A stretch of 64,000 nt of DNA from Paludibacteraceae bacterium (GCA_017551675.1 JAFZLC010000047.1:144576-208575), one strand, 5' to 3'; positions 28,096 through 37,579 are shown, counted from the stretch's first letter. A program made the numbers and translations. Notes: a model not told the origin generated them from the sequence alone.

Positions 28096-28545
28096 GTGTC
28101 AAACATAATGATTATCAATGGACCCAACTTAAACTTGTTGGGTAAGCGTGAACCCACTATTTATGGATCACAGTCGTTTGAGGAGTATTTGGATCAGTTG
28201 AAAGAGAAATATCCAGATGTGAATATCTCTTATTATCAATCCAACGTGGAGGGTGAATTAATCAATGTCATCCAAGAGACTGGCTTTATCTCTGATGGAA
28301 TCATTCTTAATGCGGGTGCCTATACGCATACATCATTGGCTATCGCAGATGCTATTCGTGCCATCAAGTGTCCAGTGGTTGAAGTCCATATCTCCAATGT
28401 GTTCAAGCGTGAAGAGTTCCGTCATCACTCCTTCCTTACCTCTGCATGCTGCGGATGTATCTTAGGATTCGGTCTCGATTCATATCGTTTAGCACTAGAA
28501 TCGCTTATTCACATCCATAGCCAGCATCAAGATAATGAATGCTGA
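28096..28545 (+). CDS. aroQ: 3-dehydroquinate dehydratase, type II
   Basis: A 149-residue enzyme of the shikimate pathway that dehydrates 3-dehydroquinate. Motifs: NGPNLNLLGKREPTIYG (residues 8-24) with the active-site Arg and Tyr, NAGAYTHTSLAI (about 75-86), and EVHISNVFKREEFRHHSF (about 99-116). Length is normal for the dodecameric class II enzyme. GTG 28096 is used; ATG four codons later is an alternative and would not remove any motif. The last 11 bp overlap xerD, implying coupling. Confidence 0.92.
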   Translation: MSNIMIINGPNLNLLGKREPTIYGSQSFEEYLDQLKEKYPDVNISYYQSNVEGELINVIQETGFISDGIILNAGAYTHTSLAIADAIRAIKCPVVEVHISNVFKREEFRHHSFLTSACCGCILGFGLDSYRLALESLIHIHSQHQDNEC

Positions 28546-29449
28546 AAAATATTTAGAAGACCCTGTCGTTGCGAAGTATTGTTCCTATCTTATGTTGGAA
28601 CGATCCTATTCTGACAATACGGAACTTTCTTATTTGAATGATATTTCAAAACTATTAGACTATCTTTCTGACGCCCATATTAGCTATACAGATGCTTCCT
28701 ATGAGGTTTTGCAGGATTTTCTGATAGATCTGTCGGAACTGGGTATTGCGCAACGATCTCAGGCTCGTATCATCTCTGGAATTAAGTCTTTCTATAAGTT
28801 TCTCTTGGCAGAACAGCTTATAGAGATAGACCCTACGGAGATGCTCTCTTCTCCTAAACTCTCTCGTCACTTACCGAATGTCCTTACACTTGATGAGGTG
28901 AATGCCATCATCGATTCTGTCGACCTGTCTGACCCCTTGGGACATCGGAATAGGGCAATGCTTGAAACTTTATATAGCTGTGGTTTGCGTGTCTCTGAAT
29001 TGGTTAATCTGCAATTGTCTAACCTCTATCTCAACGAGGAGTATATCTCTGTGATTGGAAAGGGTAACAAACAACGTCTCGTACCCATCTCCCCCAGAGC
29101 TATCCATGAAATACAAAATTGGCTGAAGGATCGTTCTCACTTTCCCATCGATAAGGCGAGCAGCGATATCCTATTCCTCAATCGAAGGGGTAAAAAACTG
29201 ACAAGGGTGATGGTCTTTTATATCGTAAAGAATCATGCTGAAAAGGCAGGTGTCGTCAAAGAGATTAGTCCTCACACCTTCAGACATTCCTTTGCCACTC
29301 ATCTATTGGAGGGAGGTGCCAACCTTCGTGCTATCCAGGAGATGTTGGGCCATGAATCTATTCTGACAACAGAAATCTACTCGCACATAGATATGCAACG
29401 CTTGCGCGAGGAGGTGATACAGTTTCACCCCAGAAACCAGTGGAAATAA
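28535..29449 (+). CDS. xerD: XerC/XerD-type tyrosine recombinase
   Basis: A 304-residue site-specific recombinase of the size and layout of the chromosome-dimer resolvases. An N-terminal SAM-like core-binding domain (about 1-100) precedes the catalytic domain with Arg152 (CGLRVSEL), Lys176 (GKGNK), His247 and Arg250 (HTFRHSF), His273 (LGHES) and nucleophile Tyr282. It is housekeeping rather than an integron or transposon enzyme: it lies in an ordinary operon after aroQ and no attachment sites flank it. XerD is the likelier name, but XerC cannot be excluded. Confidence 0.88.
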   Translation: MNAEKYLEDPVVAKYCSYLMLERSYSDNTELSYLNDISKLLDYLSDAHISYTDASYEVLQDFLIDLSELGIAQRSQARIISGIKSFYKFLLAEQLIEIDPTEMLSSPKLSRHLPNVLTLDEVNAIIDSVDLSDPLGHRNRAMLETLYSCGLRVSELVNLQLSNLYLNEEYISVIGKGNKQRLVPISPRAIHEIQNWLKDRSHFPIDKASSDILFLNRRGKKLTRVMVFYIVKNHAEKAGVVKEISPHTFRHSFATHLLEGGANLRAIQEMLGHESILTTEIYSHIDMQRLREEVIQFHPRNQWK

Positions 29450-29453
29450 CGCT

Positions 29454-30968
29454 TTATTTGGTGAGTTTCACCGATTCATTCTTTGTGTTTGTATTCTCTC
29501 TTACGGTTACCTCAATCTTCCCGTCTTCTTTCAAGTGAAAGGTGAGGTCGCCACCGCTGATCCAGTTGGTGAATAAATAACGAATGGTTAATTCGTCGTT
29601 TGCCTTCCATCCATAACAACCTGACACGTTAAAATGCCGATGAATCCCCTTAAATCGATCGTTGGCTCTGATGCTGTATGGGGGACATACATTGGTGGAT
29701 GTGCCGACCCACTTTTTATATCCTGCCTTAATGGTGTATTGCTCATTTTCTGTTGTTGTAACTGTCAGTTGAAGCTGTTTCCCTTTCTTGTTGATCTGTA
29801 CGCTCTTCCAATCGAGAGTGTTCCCGTTCTTTAATGTTATCTCCTTACCGAAAAACTTCTCTTTATTACTGGATTTTCCCTTTCCATCGACAATTGGAAG
29901 GGTGTAGCTCTTTTTTATCAGATGTTTGTATGCCTTTCCCTCTTTAAGTGGGGTGTCGCTGACACGAGACATGAGTTTGTCGTAGACCATCAGTTGCTCT
30001 TTCAATCCTTTGCCTCGATTGGCTTGTGTGATGGCAACGACCATCTTCGTTTTGGGTGATATGATGATGTATTGTCCGAATGCACCATCAGCTCTGTATG
30101 TTTTTGTCTTCTCTTGATACCATATATGATAGCCGAAATTGGAAACCATACCCGTCTTCTTATGAACCTTCATCATCTCGTTGATCCACTTTTCAGATAT
30201 CAGTTGTTTACCGTTCCATTTTCCCTTGTCTAATAGTAGTTGACCGACTTTAGCCATCGACTCCACTTGCATGTAAAGTCCCCATCCACCGGTGTTTATT
30301 CCCTCCGGACTCTCTTCCCATTCCACCTCTGTGATGTGCATGGGTGTGAAGATACGAGCTTTCAGATAGTCCAGCATCTTCATCCCTGTTGCACGTTGCA
30401 CTATGGCAGAGAGCAGATAGCTCACCATCGAATCATATTCAAATGTCTCTCCTGGATTCTTGATCTCCTTACTTAGAAAAGCTTTTATCCATTCTGTCTC
30501 CTTACTTCTTAGTTGCCAATCGCGTTTGATGCCTGAACACATGACGAGCAAGTCTCGTACAGTTAGTTTTGCCAATTCTTTTGAGATAGAGATAGTACGG
30601 ATTTCATCGGGGAAAAAAGAGACCACTCGGTCTGTTATCTTCAGTTTCTGTTCGTCGACAGCTAAACCGACAGCAATGCCCACAAATGTTTTTGAAGCAG
30701 AATATATTGTATGCGACTCCTTCGCAAGAATAGGCTTTGGATGCAGTTCGCCGATCACCTTTCCATTTCTGAGAATCATGATTCCGTGAAGTTCGCCATC
30801 CTTCGAATGAACCATTTCATCGAATAATTCTTCAATATCTGACGAAGATATTCCCTGTGATTCAGGCGACACTCTTTCTAGATCATTGATTTGCGCACAT
30901 ACGGGGTTGACTGTGATTAGAAACAGTAACAACAAGAGATGTATGGTTAGATGCTTTTTACCGTTCAT
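29454..30968 (-). CDS. Exported serine hydrolase, class C beta-lactamase-related
   Basis: A 504-residue protein with a signal peptide (about 1-25). The penicillin-binding fold has the nucleophile motif Ser90-Ala-Ser-Lys93 and a Tyr178-Asp-Ser180 motif in place of YxN. The domain spans about 30-330; a C-terminal beta domain of about 150 residues follows. Such proteins are esterases, D-aminopeptidases or peptidoglycan-related hydrolases more often than true beta-lactamases. It converges with xerD (4 bp between stops). A -7 box lies only 13 bp upstream of the ATG, so the leader would be very short. Confidence 0.85.
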   Translation of the reverse strand: MNGKKHLTIHLLLLLFLITVNPVCAQINDLERVSPESQGISSSDIEELFDEMVHSKDGELHGIMILRNGKVIGELHPKPILAKESHTIYSASKTFVGIAVGLAVDEQKLKITDRVVSFFPDEIRTISISKELAKLTVRDLLVMCSGIKRDWQLRSKETEWIKAFLSKEIKNPGETFEYDSMVSYLLSAIVQRATGMKMLDYLKARIFTPMHITEVEWEESPEGINTGGWGLYMQVESMAKVGQLLLDKGKWNGKQLISEKWINEMMKVHKKTGMVSNFGYHIWYQEKTKTYRADGAFGQYIIISPKTKMVVAITQANRGKGLKEQLMVYDKLMSRVSDTPLKEGKAYKHLIKKSYTLPIVDGKGKSSNKEKFFGKEITLKNGNTLDWKSVQINKKGKQLQLTVTTTENEQYTIKAGYKKWVGTSTNVCPPYSIRANDRFKGIHRHFNVSGCYGWKANDELTIRYLFTNWISGGDLTFHLKEDGKIEVTVRENTNTKNESVKLTK

Positions 30969-30980
30969 CGTTTTTTTTCA

Positions 30981-30988
30981 CAAAGATA
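30981..30988 (-). promoter_or_regulatory. -7 box of the serine hydrolase gene
   Basis: Minus-strand TATCTTTG, 12 bases from the start codon. With transcription beginning about 7 nt past the box, the leader would be under 10 nt. Confidence 0.55.
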
Positions 30989-31040
30989 GGAAAAAATGGA
31001 AATGAAGGTTGCGAGTGTACTCAGTTAAACAAATAAGAAA

Positions 31041-31048
31041 TACCTTTG
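31041..31048 (+). promoter_or_regulatory. -7 box for the flippase gene
   Basis: TACCTTTG, 118 bp before ATG 31167. A -33 element is not clear. Confidence 0.5.
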
Positions 31049-31166
31049 GGTTATACTTGCAGAACTTAGATTTTTTTAGTACTATTGCCCGTTTTTTAAT
31101 AGAAATGAGTGATGACCAGTAGTTGGTCTAATTGCGAATGTTTTTCTTTACGATAAGGTCACAGAT

Positions 31167-32663
31167 ATGGCAGAGATGAAAAATTTGGCGAAGCAAACCG
31201 CCATCTATGGTATTAGTAGTATTTTGGGGAAGTTCCTCAATTGGTGTTTAGTTCCACTTTATACATATATTTTAACCAGTTCGGCTGAGTATGGTGTTGT
31301 GACGAATCTCTATGCATGGACGGCACTTCTGTTGGTGATACTTACGTATGGAATGGAGACGGGATTCTTCCGTTTTGTCAACAAATCGGAAGAGGATCCA
31401 CAGAACGTCTATAGTTCTGTGCTGTGGTGTGTAGGTTCCACATCACTGATCTTTGCGGTAATGGCTTGCCTCTATTCCCAATCTATCGCAAACTTTTTAG
31501 GCTATTCCAACCATCCGGAATATATCTCCATGATGGCGGTCATTGTAGCCATGGATGCTTTCGGATGTATACCGTTTGCCTATCTGCGTTATCAAAACAA
31601 GGCAGCCCGCTTTGCTATCATCAAGTTGATTATGATTATAATCAACATCTTCTTCAATATTTTCTTCCTTTTGATTTGTCCATGGTTGATGGAGAAAGCA
31701 CCTTCGTTGGTTGATTGGTTCTACGATCCGAATTATGGAGTGGGATATGTCTTTGTGTCCAATTTGATTTCCACGATATCTGTCACCCTTATGTTGTTGC
31801 CACAAATCTTAAAGGCTAAGTTCTCTGTGGATGGTGGACTATTGAGTAAGATTCTTCGGTATTCATTACCCCTACTGATATTGGGTGTTGCAGGTATCAT
31901 GAATCAGACGATAGATAAGATTATCTTCCCATATTTAATACCAGACAGATTGGAGGCGGAGACCCAGTTGGGTATCTATGGAGCCTGCTTTAAGATCGCC
32001 ATGGTGATGATGGTCTTCACACAAGCGTTTCGTTATGCTTACGAACCTTTTGTCTTTGCGCAGAACAAGGGAGGAGATAAGAAAAACGAGTATGCAGATG
32101 CGATGAAGTTCTTTATCATCTTTTCCTTGCTGATTGTGTTGGGTATGGTCTTCTTTTTGGATGTACTGAAATACCTGATACGCAGTGATTATTGGGTAGG
32201 ATTGAAGGTGGTACCAATCATTCTTTTCTCTTATCTGTTTCAAGGTATCTTTTTCAATTTGTCTTTGTGGTACAAACTGATAGATAAAACCATTTTTGGC
32301 GCCATTCTCTCCCTCATAGGGTTGGTTATCACATTGGTTATCAACATCGTTTTCGTCCCACAATATGGATATATGGCATCAGCTGCCGCCTCTTTGTGCT
32401 GCTATTTTATGATTATGCTCATATCCTATTTCCTCGGACAGAAATATTATCCTATCAATTACGATTTGAAGTCTATCTTCCTTTACGTTGTAGTTGCCTT
32501 AGCACTTCTGGCGATTAGTTATCTGTCGCCATTGGAGGGCGTTTTGAAATATATTCAAAACATCATACTGATTCTCCTCTTTGTCGCGTTGATAATTAAG
32601 AGAGACCTCCCATTGTCGGCTATTCCAGTTGTTGGGAAGTTCTTTTCTAAACGCGCAGGATAA
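31167..32663 (+). CDS. Wzx-like polysaccharide flippase (MOP superfamily)
   Basis: A 498-residue membrane protein with about 14 hydrophobic segments, starting with the family N-terminus LAKQTAIYGISSILGKFLNW and holding a cytoplasmic loop near DGGLLSKILRYSLPL. These features fit lipopolysaccharide or capsule repeat-unit flippases. No glycosyltransferases sit beside it, so it is not part of a polysaccharide locus here; lone copies are common in Bacteroidota. Substrate unknown. Confidence 0.85.
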   Translation: MAEMKNLAKQTAIYGISSILGKFLNWCLVPLYTYILTSSAEYGVVTNLYAWTALLLVILTYGMETGFFRFVNKSEEDPQNVYSSVLWCVGSTSLIFAVMACLYSQSIANFLGYSNHPEYISMMAVIVAMDAFGCIPFAYLRYQNKAARFAIIKLIMIIINIFFNIFFLLICPWLMEKAPSLVDWFYDPNYGVGYVFVSNLISTISVTLMLLPQILKAKFSVDGGLLSKILRYSLPLLILGVAGIMNQTIDKIIFPYLIPDRLEAETQLGIYGACFKIAMVMMVFTQAFRYAYEPFVFAQNKGGDKKNEYADAMKFFIIFSLLIVLGMVFFLDVLKYLIRSDYWVGLKVVPIILFSYLFQGIFFNLSLWYKLIDKTIFGAILSLIGLVITLVINIVFVPQYGYMASAAASLCCYFMIMLISYFLGQKYYPINYDLKSIFLYVVVALALLAISYLSPLEGVLKYIQNIILILLFVALIIKRDLPLSAIPVVGKFFSKRAG

Positions 32664-32708
32664 ATTCATCTGAGGTGAGTTTTTTATATGATTTGTCAAA
32701 ATATATTT

Positions 32709-32716
32709 TAAATTTG
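32709..32716 (+). promoter_or_regulatory. Possible -7 box for the C4-dicarboxylate transporter
   Basis: TAAATTTG 103 bp before ATG 32820. The nearest TTTG (32692-32695) is only 13 bp upstream, too close for the usual spacing. Confidence 0.35.
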
Positions 32717-32819
32717 CTAGAAATCCTTAAAGTTGGTTTTTGAAAATTCTTTTCGGGGAATCTCATACTAACTAATGTTTAAACAGTGAATTTATAGCAT
32801 TCACCTAATACTTAAGACC

Positions 32820-34166
32820 ATGGAAATAACAATAATGATTCTACAATTGTTGGTGGTATTGCTGGCATTGTATGTGGGTTCTCGCTACGGAAGTTTGGCT
32901 TTGGGTGCCATCAGTGGTATAGGATTAGCCATTTTAGTGTTCGGTTTTGGATTGAAGCCTGGAAATCCTCCTACAGACGTTATTTATATAATCATAGCAG
33001 CCGTTACGTGTGCAGGTATTATGCAAGCAAGCGGTGGTATGGATTGGTTGATTCAGATAGCAGAGAGACTGCTACGAAAACATCCGAAGTACATTACTAT
33101 TCTAGCCCCTTTGTGTACCTTTTTCTTAACGGTATTGGTTGGTACGGGACATGTTGTCTATACATTAATGCCCATAATTTGTGATATCTCATTGAAAAAA
33201 GGAATTCGTCCGGAGCGTCCATGTGGTGTGGCCAGTATTGCTTCACAAGTGGGTATCACCTGTTCGCCTATCGCAGCAGCGGTAGCTTCGTTTGTTGTCA
33301 TTTCCAATGAGAATGGTTTTGATGTCAATAATCTAGGTGTTATCGCTATCACTATTCCTGCCTGTATTTGTGGATTGATGGCCGCTGCGGCATGGTCTTA
33401 CAACAGAGGATTGGACCTTGATAAGGACCCTCAGTTTCAAGCACGTTTGGCGGATCCTAAGATGAAAGAATATATGTTTGGTAGTACAGCGTCAGTCCTC
33501 GATAAAGAGGTAAGTAAACAAGCTAAAGCTGCAGTATATATATTTTTAGGAGCATTAGCCATCATTGTGTTATTCTCTGTTATGCAAATCATCAAACATG
33601 ACATTCGTCCGTTTTACGATGGTAAACCATTAGGAATGAATATTATCATTCAGATTGTGATGATAGCCGCCGCTGCTTTTATGATTATATTCTGCAAGGC
33701 AGAACCTAAAAAGGCGGTGGCAGGACCTGTTTGGCAGAGTGGTATGGTCGCTGTGGTAGCTATTTATGGTATAGCATGGTTGGCAGACACATTCTTCTCT
33801 AATTATCTTGATGTGATGAAAGGTGGGTTGACAGGTATTGTTAGTGAATATCCATGGTGCATAGCGTTTGCTTTCTTCGCAGTTTCTGTATTGATCAATT
33901 CACAAGGAGCAGTTGTGGTTGCCATGTTGCCGCTTGCCTATTCTTTGGGTATTCCAGGTCCTGTATTGTTGGGCGTGTTGCCAAGTGTCTATGGATACTT
34001 TTTCATTCCGAACTACCCAAGCGATATAGCCACAGTGAATTTCGACCGGTCTGGTACCACTGTCATCGGTAAATATCTGCTCAATCATAGTTTCATGATC
34101 CCTGGATTGATTTGTGTGATTGTCAGCACGCTTGTTGCTATGTTTTTGACACGTTTGATTTACTAA
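32820..34166 (+). CDS. Anaerobic C4-dicarboxylate transporter, DcuA/DcuB family
   Basis: A 448-residue inner-membrane protein with about ten hydrophobic helices and conserved stretches such as GTGHVVYTLMPIICDISLKKGIRPERP cut here as GTGHVVYTLMPII and GIRPERPCG, plus YPSDIATVNFDRSGTT near the C-terminus. The family exchanges fumarate, malate or aspartate for succinate in anaerobes using fumarate respiration, which suits a gut or rumen Bacteroidales. No fumarate reductase or aspartase gene is next to it. DcuB is somewhat more likely than DcuA, but the choice is not certain. Confidence 0.88.
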   Translation: MEITIMILQLLVVLLALYVGSRYGSLALGAISGIGLAILVFGFGLKPGNPPTDVIYIIIAAVTCAGIMQASGGMDWLIQIAERLLRKHPKYITILAPLCTFFLTVLVGTGHVVYTLMPIICDISLKKGIRPERPCGVASIASQVGITCSPIAAAVASFVVISNENGFDVNNLGVIAITIPACICGLMAAAAWSYNRGLDLDKDPQFQARLADPKMKEYMFGSTASVLDKEVSKQAKAAVYIFLGALAIIVLFSVMQIIKHDIRPFYDGKPLGMNIIIQIVMIAAAAFMIIFCKAEPKKAVAGPVWQSGMVAVVAIYGIAWLADTFFSNYLDVMKGGLTGIVSEYPWCIAFAFFAVSVLINSQGAVVVAMLPLAYSLGIPGPVLLGVLPSVYGYFFIPNYPSDIATVNFDRSGTTVIGKYLLNHSFMIPGLICVIVSTLVAMFLTRLIY

Positions 34167-34190
34167 TCATAAGTTGGACATATAGGTTTA

Positions 34191-34223
34191 TGAGATGGGG
34201 TTAAAAATCCCATCTCATTTTTT
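34191..34223 (+). terminator. Rho-independent terminator after the dicarboxylate transporter
   Basis: TGAGATGGG (34191-34199) pairs with CCCATCTCA (34209-34217), then TTTTTT. Confidence 0.85.
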
Positions 34224-34247
34224 ATTTGATGAACAACAAAAAAAACA

Positions 34248-34273
34248 TGAACTTCGAAAAAAAATGAAGTTCA
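34248..34273. repeat. Short inverted repeat upstream of the T9SS/beta-helix pair
   Basis: TGAACTTC (34248-34255) and GAAGTTCA (34266-34273) around a 10-nt A-rich loop, 123 bp before the start at 34396. Could be an operator or a hairpin. Confidence 0.4.
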
Positions 34274-34305
34274 CTGAAAAAATCCGCCACTCGTTGAAAT
34301 AAATA

Positions 34306-34334
34306 GTTGATTCTTTTTCGTCTTTCTACTTTTA
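34306..34334 (+). promoter_or_regulatory. Weak candidate promoter for the gene at 34396
   Basis: GTTG (34306-34309), 17 bp, TACTTTTA (34327-34334), which departs from consensus at its last base. Confidence 0.35.
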
Positions 34335-34395
34335 CATCGTGAATAAGAATGTGCACTCTTATTTTTATGCTAAACTGAATGTAAATTAAAGAATC

Positions 34396-34905
34396 ATGAA
34401 CAAGAAAAATTGTAAAATCTTAGAAAGCATTTTTGTGTTGCTTTTCGCTAGTATGACGATGACAATTTCGGCAGCAACTGCAACACAAGTGTTGGTGGAG
34501 CAAGAAGGTTCCATCGAATCCTTCATTATCTATGATGGAGGGAAAATGTATTTCTCCGACAATCAATTGATACTCGATACTCTTGGGAATGGGAATTTTA
34601 TGGCGAAACCGTTGTTGTCTGTGAATAAGTTGCAGTTTGCCACGGTTGAAATCTCATCAATGGGAACGATGGAGGTTTTGAACTCATCGCTCTCGGTCAC
34701 CACCCATCCTAATCCTGTTGTTGATTATATGATTGTCAGGATGAATCAGGAAGGTCCTTTCCCGTATCAGATTTATAATACGAACGGACAGGTGATCATG
34801 CAAGGAAATGTTGTCAATGGTGAGGCTATTGACCTCAGTTCGCTTGCAGTGGGTGTTTATTTTATAAAAGTAGAAGATACATATTTCAAATTTAGTAAGC
34901 TATGA
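34396..34905 (+). CDS. Small secreted protein with T9SS type A sorting domain
   Basis: A 169-residue protein: signal peptide (about 1-27), a short beta region (about 30-90, with IYDGGKMYFSDNQL), and a type A CTD (about 100-169) with HPNPVVDYMIV, a YNTNGQVIMQG strand and GVYFIKVEDTYFKFSKL at the end. As with the protein at 6431, there is little cargo between signal and CTD. Its stop overlaps the start of the next gene (ATGA), so it is tightly coupled to the beta-helix protein and may help anchor it, since that protein has no CTD of its own. That role is an inference. Confidence 0.75.
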   Translation: MNKKNCKILESIFVLLFASMTMTISAATATQVLVEQEGSIESFIIYDGGKMYFSDNQLILDTLGNGNFMAKPLLSVNKLQFATVEISSMGTMEVLNSSLSVTTHPNPVVDYMIVRMNQEGPFPYQIYNTNGQVIMQGNVVNGEAIDLSSLAVGVYFIKVEDTYFKFSKL

Positions 34906-37460
34906 AACGCCATATATTATTCTTAATATCAATCGTCGTCGGACTGGCCATGCTTGCGCAAAGTCGGATGAATTTTCACCTCACGACGCAGCTAATTGAG
35001 TCGTTCAATCTGTCAGATATTGATACGATTCGTTTTAAGGAAGGCTATGCTTATGTAGAGGGAAAGAATGAACAATCATACCAAATCGAATCCATCGATA
35101 GTGTCACCTTCACGTTGGAGTCTGGTGCATTGCAAGGTGATACCGTTTTCGTTACATATAACGCATCTGAGGTGACGGTCGTCAACCCCTATCCTTCGGT
35201 TAGTGTGGAGACAAACGGAGCAGATGTAACAGTCATACCATCAACAGGTCAGAAGGGTATAGTTTATTATCTGAGTGGAGAGTCGGACAATGGTTCATTC
35301 CAGATCACTCCAGACAGAGGTTTTACGTTGGTGTTTGATAACCTTTCACTATCAAACAGTAATGCTCCCATTGTCGTAAACGAGAGTGAAGATGCAGAAT
35401 CACATACAGCCAATATCCATCTGATTGGATCCTCTATGCTTTCCGATTCCGAGTCGAATAATCTGAAATCAGCACTCTATACCAAATCTAAAATGGTGAT
35501 TAATCAGGATGGATTTGATGGTTCGTTATCCATCAAAGGAAATAAGAAACATGCCATTAATTCATCCAAAAACATTGAACTGTATAACGGTAAGATCGTT
35601 ATCGTAGGTGCAGAGGGAGACGGTATCAATGCAGATGCTCTGAAGATGTATGGTGGAGCTTTAGAGATTGCTGGTACGTCTGGCGATGGGGTTGATTGCA
35701 GTGAAGAGATTCTTGTTGAAGGAGGTACCATCACATTAGATGTTACAGCAGATGACACAAAAGGTTTGAAGAGTGATAGTCTCATCAACATGACGGGCGG
35801 TTCTGTCGTTGCAACCGTGAAGGGTGCAGGATCTAAGGCGATGAAGGCAGACAAGGGTGTGAACATCCGTGGCGGTGTGCTGACAGCCTACCTTATGGCA
35901 GAGACACCTTTTCAGGAGACCGATGCTTCGTCGGGTGAATTGAATTTCAGCTATAATTCAGCCATCTCATGCAATCAGGAGATTACGATTCAGGAGGAAG
36001 GAAAGGTGATTGTGGAGGGAGCCGGTGTTGCCGCCAGAGGATTGAATGCAGATGCCAATGTCAATATTTTAGGAGGCGCACTTCAATTGAATCTTACAGG
36101 AAAACATTATGTTGAGTCCACAGGAGATACGACAACCGTTTGTGGTGTCAAGGCCGATCATCAAGTGATGATAACATCAGGCTCTGTTGATATGACGATA
36201 GGAAGTGATGCCAATGCATCAAAAGGTATTAAGGCAGATTATGTTGATATCAGGGGAGGGGCAGTTTCCATCACAAATAATGGAAAGTATTTCTCCACGA
36301 CAAGCACATCCTCGTCAAGTTCAACTAATCCATTTGGAGGAGGTGGTCGTCCCGGTGGCGGTTCATCAACCATCACAACGGTCAATTCGACAGTGGCAAA
36401 GGCCATAAAAGGAGATCGAGAGGTGAATATCACGGGCGGTACACTCGTATTGAATGTTCCGTCGGGCAAAGGTATCACTTGTGATAGTCTGATTACGATT
36501 GGACAGAAGAACGGAGAAGATTCAGATTTGAGTCTGACGATTGTTTCAGGATCACAAAATGAATCCACCTATAGCAAGGGAGGCGAGAATAATCGCACGA
36601 AGTATATGTGTGTTCCTAAGGGAATTAATTGTGATGGAGAGGTAGTTATCAATAGTGGTACATTGGATATTACATCATACGATACAGGCATCAAGGGAAG
36701 ATATTTAACGGTCAATGGAGGTAAAATAACAGTTTGGGCCTCTTATGACCAGGGACTCCATGGCGAATATGAGTTGACGGTTAATGGAGGAGATATCTTG
36801 GTGTCGGAATCATACGAAGCGATGGAAAGTATAAAAATGACCTTTAACGGAGGTGTGACCTCCAACTATGGAAAGGATGATGTCTGGAATTGTTCCAAGG
36901 CCACCACGGGGTCTAATAATACGATTATTCTGACTGTCAATGGCGGGTATCACTATCTGAAGGTTATTGGTAGTGGAGATACAGACGTGGTAGATTCTAA
37001 TGGATCATTCTCCTTCACAGGAGGAGTAGTGATTGTAGAGACAGGATCGGGAAGCACCTTAGATTGTGATGGAACGAAGAGTTTCTCGGGTACCCCTATT
37101 CTGATGCTCTTCGGAGGAAAGACCGAAGGAGTGCCAAGCGGATCGGATATATGCAATAAGATGATCAATACCATTTCTGCGAATACCCGTTATTCTGCTG
37201 TTGTAGATAACCGTGTGCAAGCATCTTTCACAACCACGGCAACAGCCAGCTCATTAATGTATTTTGCACCGGGCTCCCCTTCATTCTATTCAGGAGGAAG
37301 TGTGAGCAACAGTAAGGAGGTATATTTCCGTAGCAATGGAAATACAACATTGACATTCAGTTATGATGGCACGATTTCCAACGGAAGCCAGATAACGAAT
37401 GTGACCAGCGCCACAGCTTCATCTATGGGCGGTGGACCAGGCGGTCCTGGCGGTTGGTAA
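34902..37460 (+). CDS. Cthe_2159-like beta-helix carbohydrate-binding protein
   Basis: An 852-residue secreted protein (signal peptide about 1-20). Residues about 30-75 hold the small motif ending in SYQIESIDSVTF. From about 115 to 780 it carries repeated beta-helix rungs such as GIVYYLSGESDNG, NAPIVVN, GDGINADALKMYGG, GDGVDCSEEILVEGG and TKGLKSDSLINMTGG, which match the Cthe_2159 family; the founding member binds polygalacturonate and cellulose-type polymers. A Gly-Pro insert (around residue 487) and a C-terminal GGGPGGPGGW tail are unusual. Coupled by a 4-bp overlap to the T9SS protein upstream; a terminator follows. Confidence 0.78.
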   Translation: MKRHILFLISIVVGLAMLAQSRMNFHLTTQLIESFNLSDIDTIRFKEGYAYVEGKNEQSYQIESIDSVTFTLESGALQGDTVFVTYNASEVTVVNPYPSVSVETNGADVTVIPSTGQKGIVYYLSGESDNGSFQITPDRGFTLVFDNLSLSNSNAPIVVNESEDAESHTANIHLIGSSMLSDSESNNLKSALYTKSKMVINQDGFDGSLSIKGNKKHAINSSKNIELYNGKIVIVGAEGDGINADALKMYGGALEIAGTSGDGVDCSEEILVEGGTITLDVTADDTKGLKSDSLINMTGGSVVATVKGAGSKAMKADKGVNIRGGVLTAYLMAETPFQETDASSGELNFSYNSAISCNQEITIQEEGKVIVEGAGVAARGLNADANVNILGGALQLNLTGKHYVESTGDTTTVCGVKADHQVMITSGSVDMTIGSDANASKGIKADYVDIRGGAVSITNNGKYFSTTSTSSSSSTNPFGGGGRPGGGSSTITTVNSTVAKAIKGDREVNITGGTLVLNVPSGKGITCDSLITIGQKNGEDSDLSLTIVSGSQNESTYSKGGENNRTKYMCVPKGINCDGEVVINSGTLDITSYDTGIKGRYLTVNGGKITVWASYDQGLHGEYELTVNGGDILVSESYEAMESIKMTFNGGVTSNYGKDDVWNCSKATTGSNNTIILTVNGGYHYLKVIGSGDTDVVDSNGSFSFTGGVVIVETGSGSTLDCDGTKSFSGTPILMLFGGKTEGVPSGSDICNKMINTISANTRYSAVVDNRVQASFTTTATASSLMYFAPGSPSFYSGGSVSNSKEVYFRSNGNTTLTFSYDGTISNGSQITNVTSATASSMGGGPGGPGGW

Positions 37461-37512
37461 TTTCAGATAATATCACAAGGCCCCCTAAGCTGAACTACTT
37501 GTTGTTGTGCAA

Positions 37513-37550
37513 CAAAGGTTGATTGAAGTACACTTCGATCAACCTTTCAT
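37513..37550 (+). terminator. Long terminator hairpin after the beta-helix gene
   Basis: AAAGGTTGAT (37513-37522) pairs with ATCAACCTTT (37537-37546), with five more inner base pairs and a T-rich tail. Confidence 0.75.
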
Positions 37551-37579
37551 TTTATAGGTTTGAAGGGATGTTTGAGATG

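Noticed and set aside
28535..29449. Tyrosine recombinase as a sign of an integrated mobile element
   Set aside because: Size, motifs and overlap with aroQ fit a housekeeping XerC/XerD. No flanking repeats, att sites or mobile-element cargo were seen.
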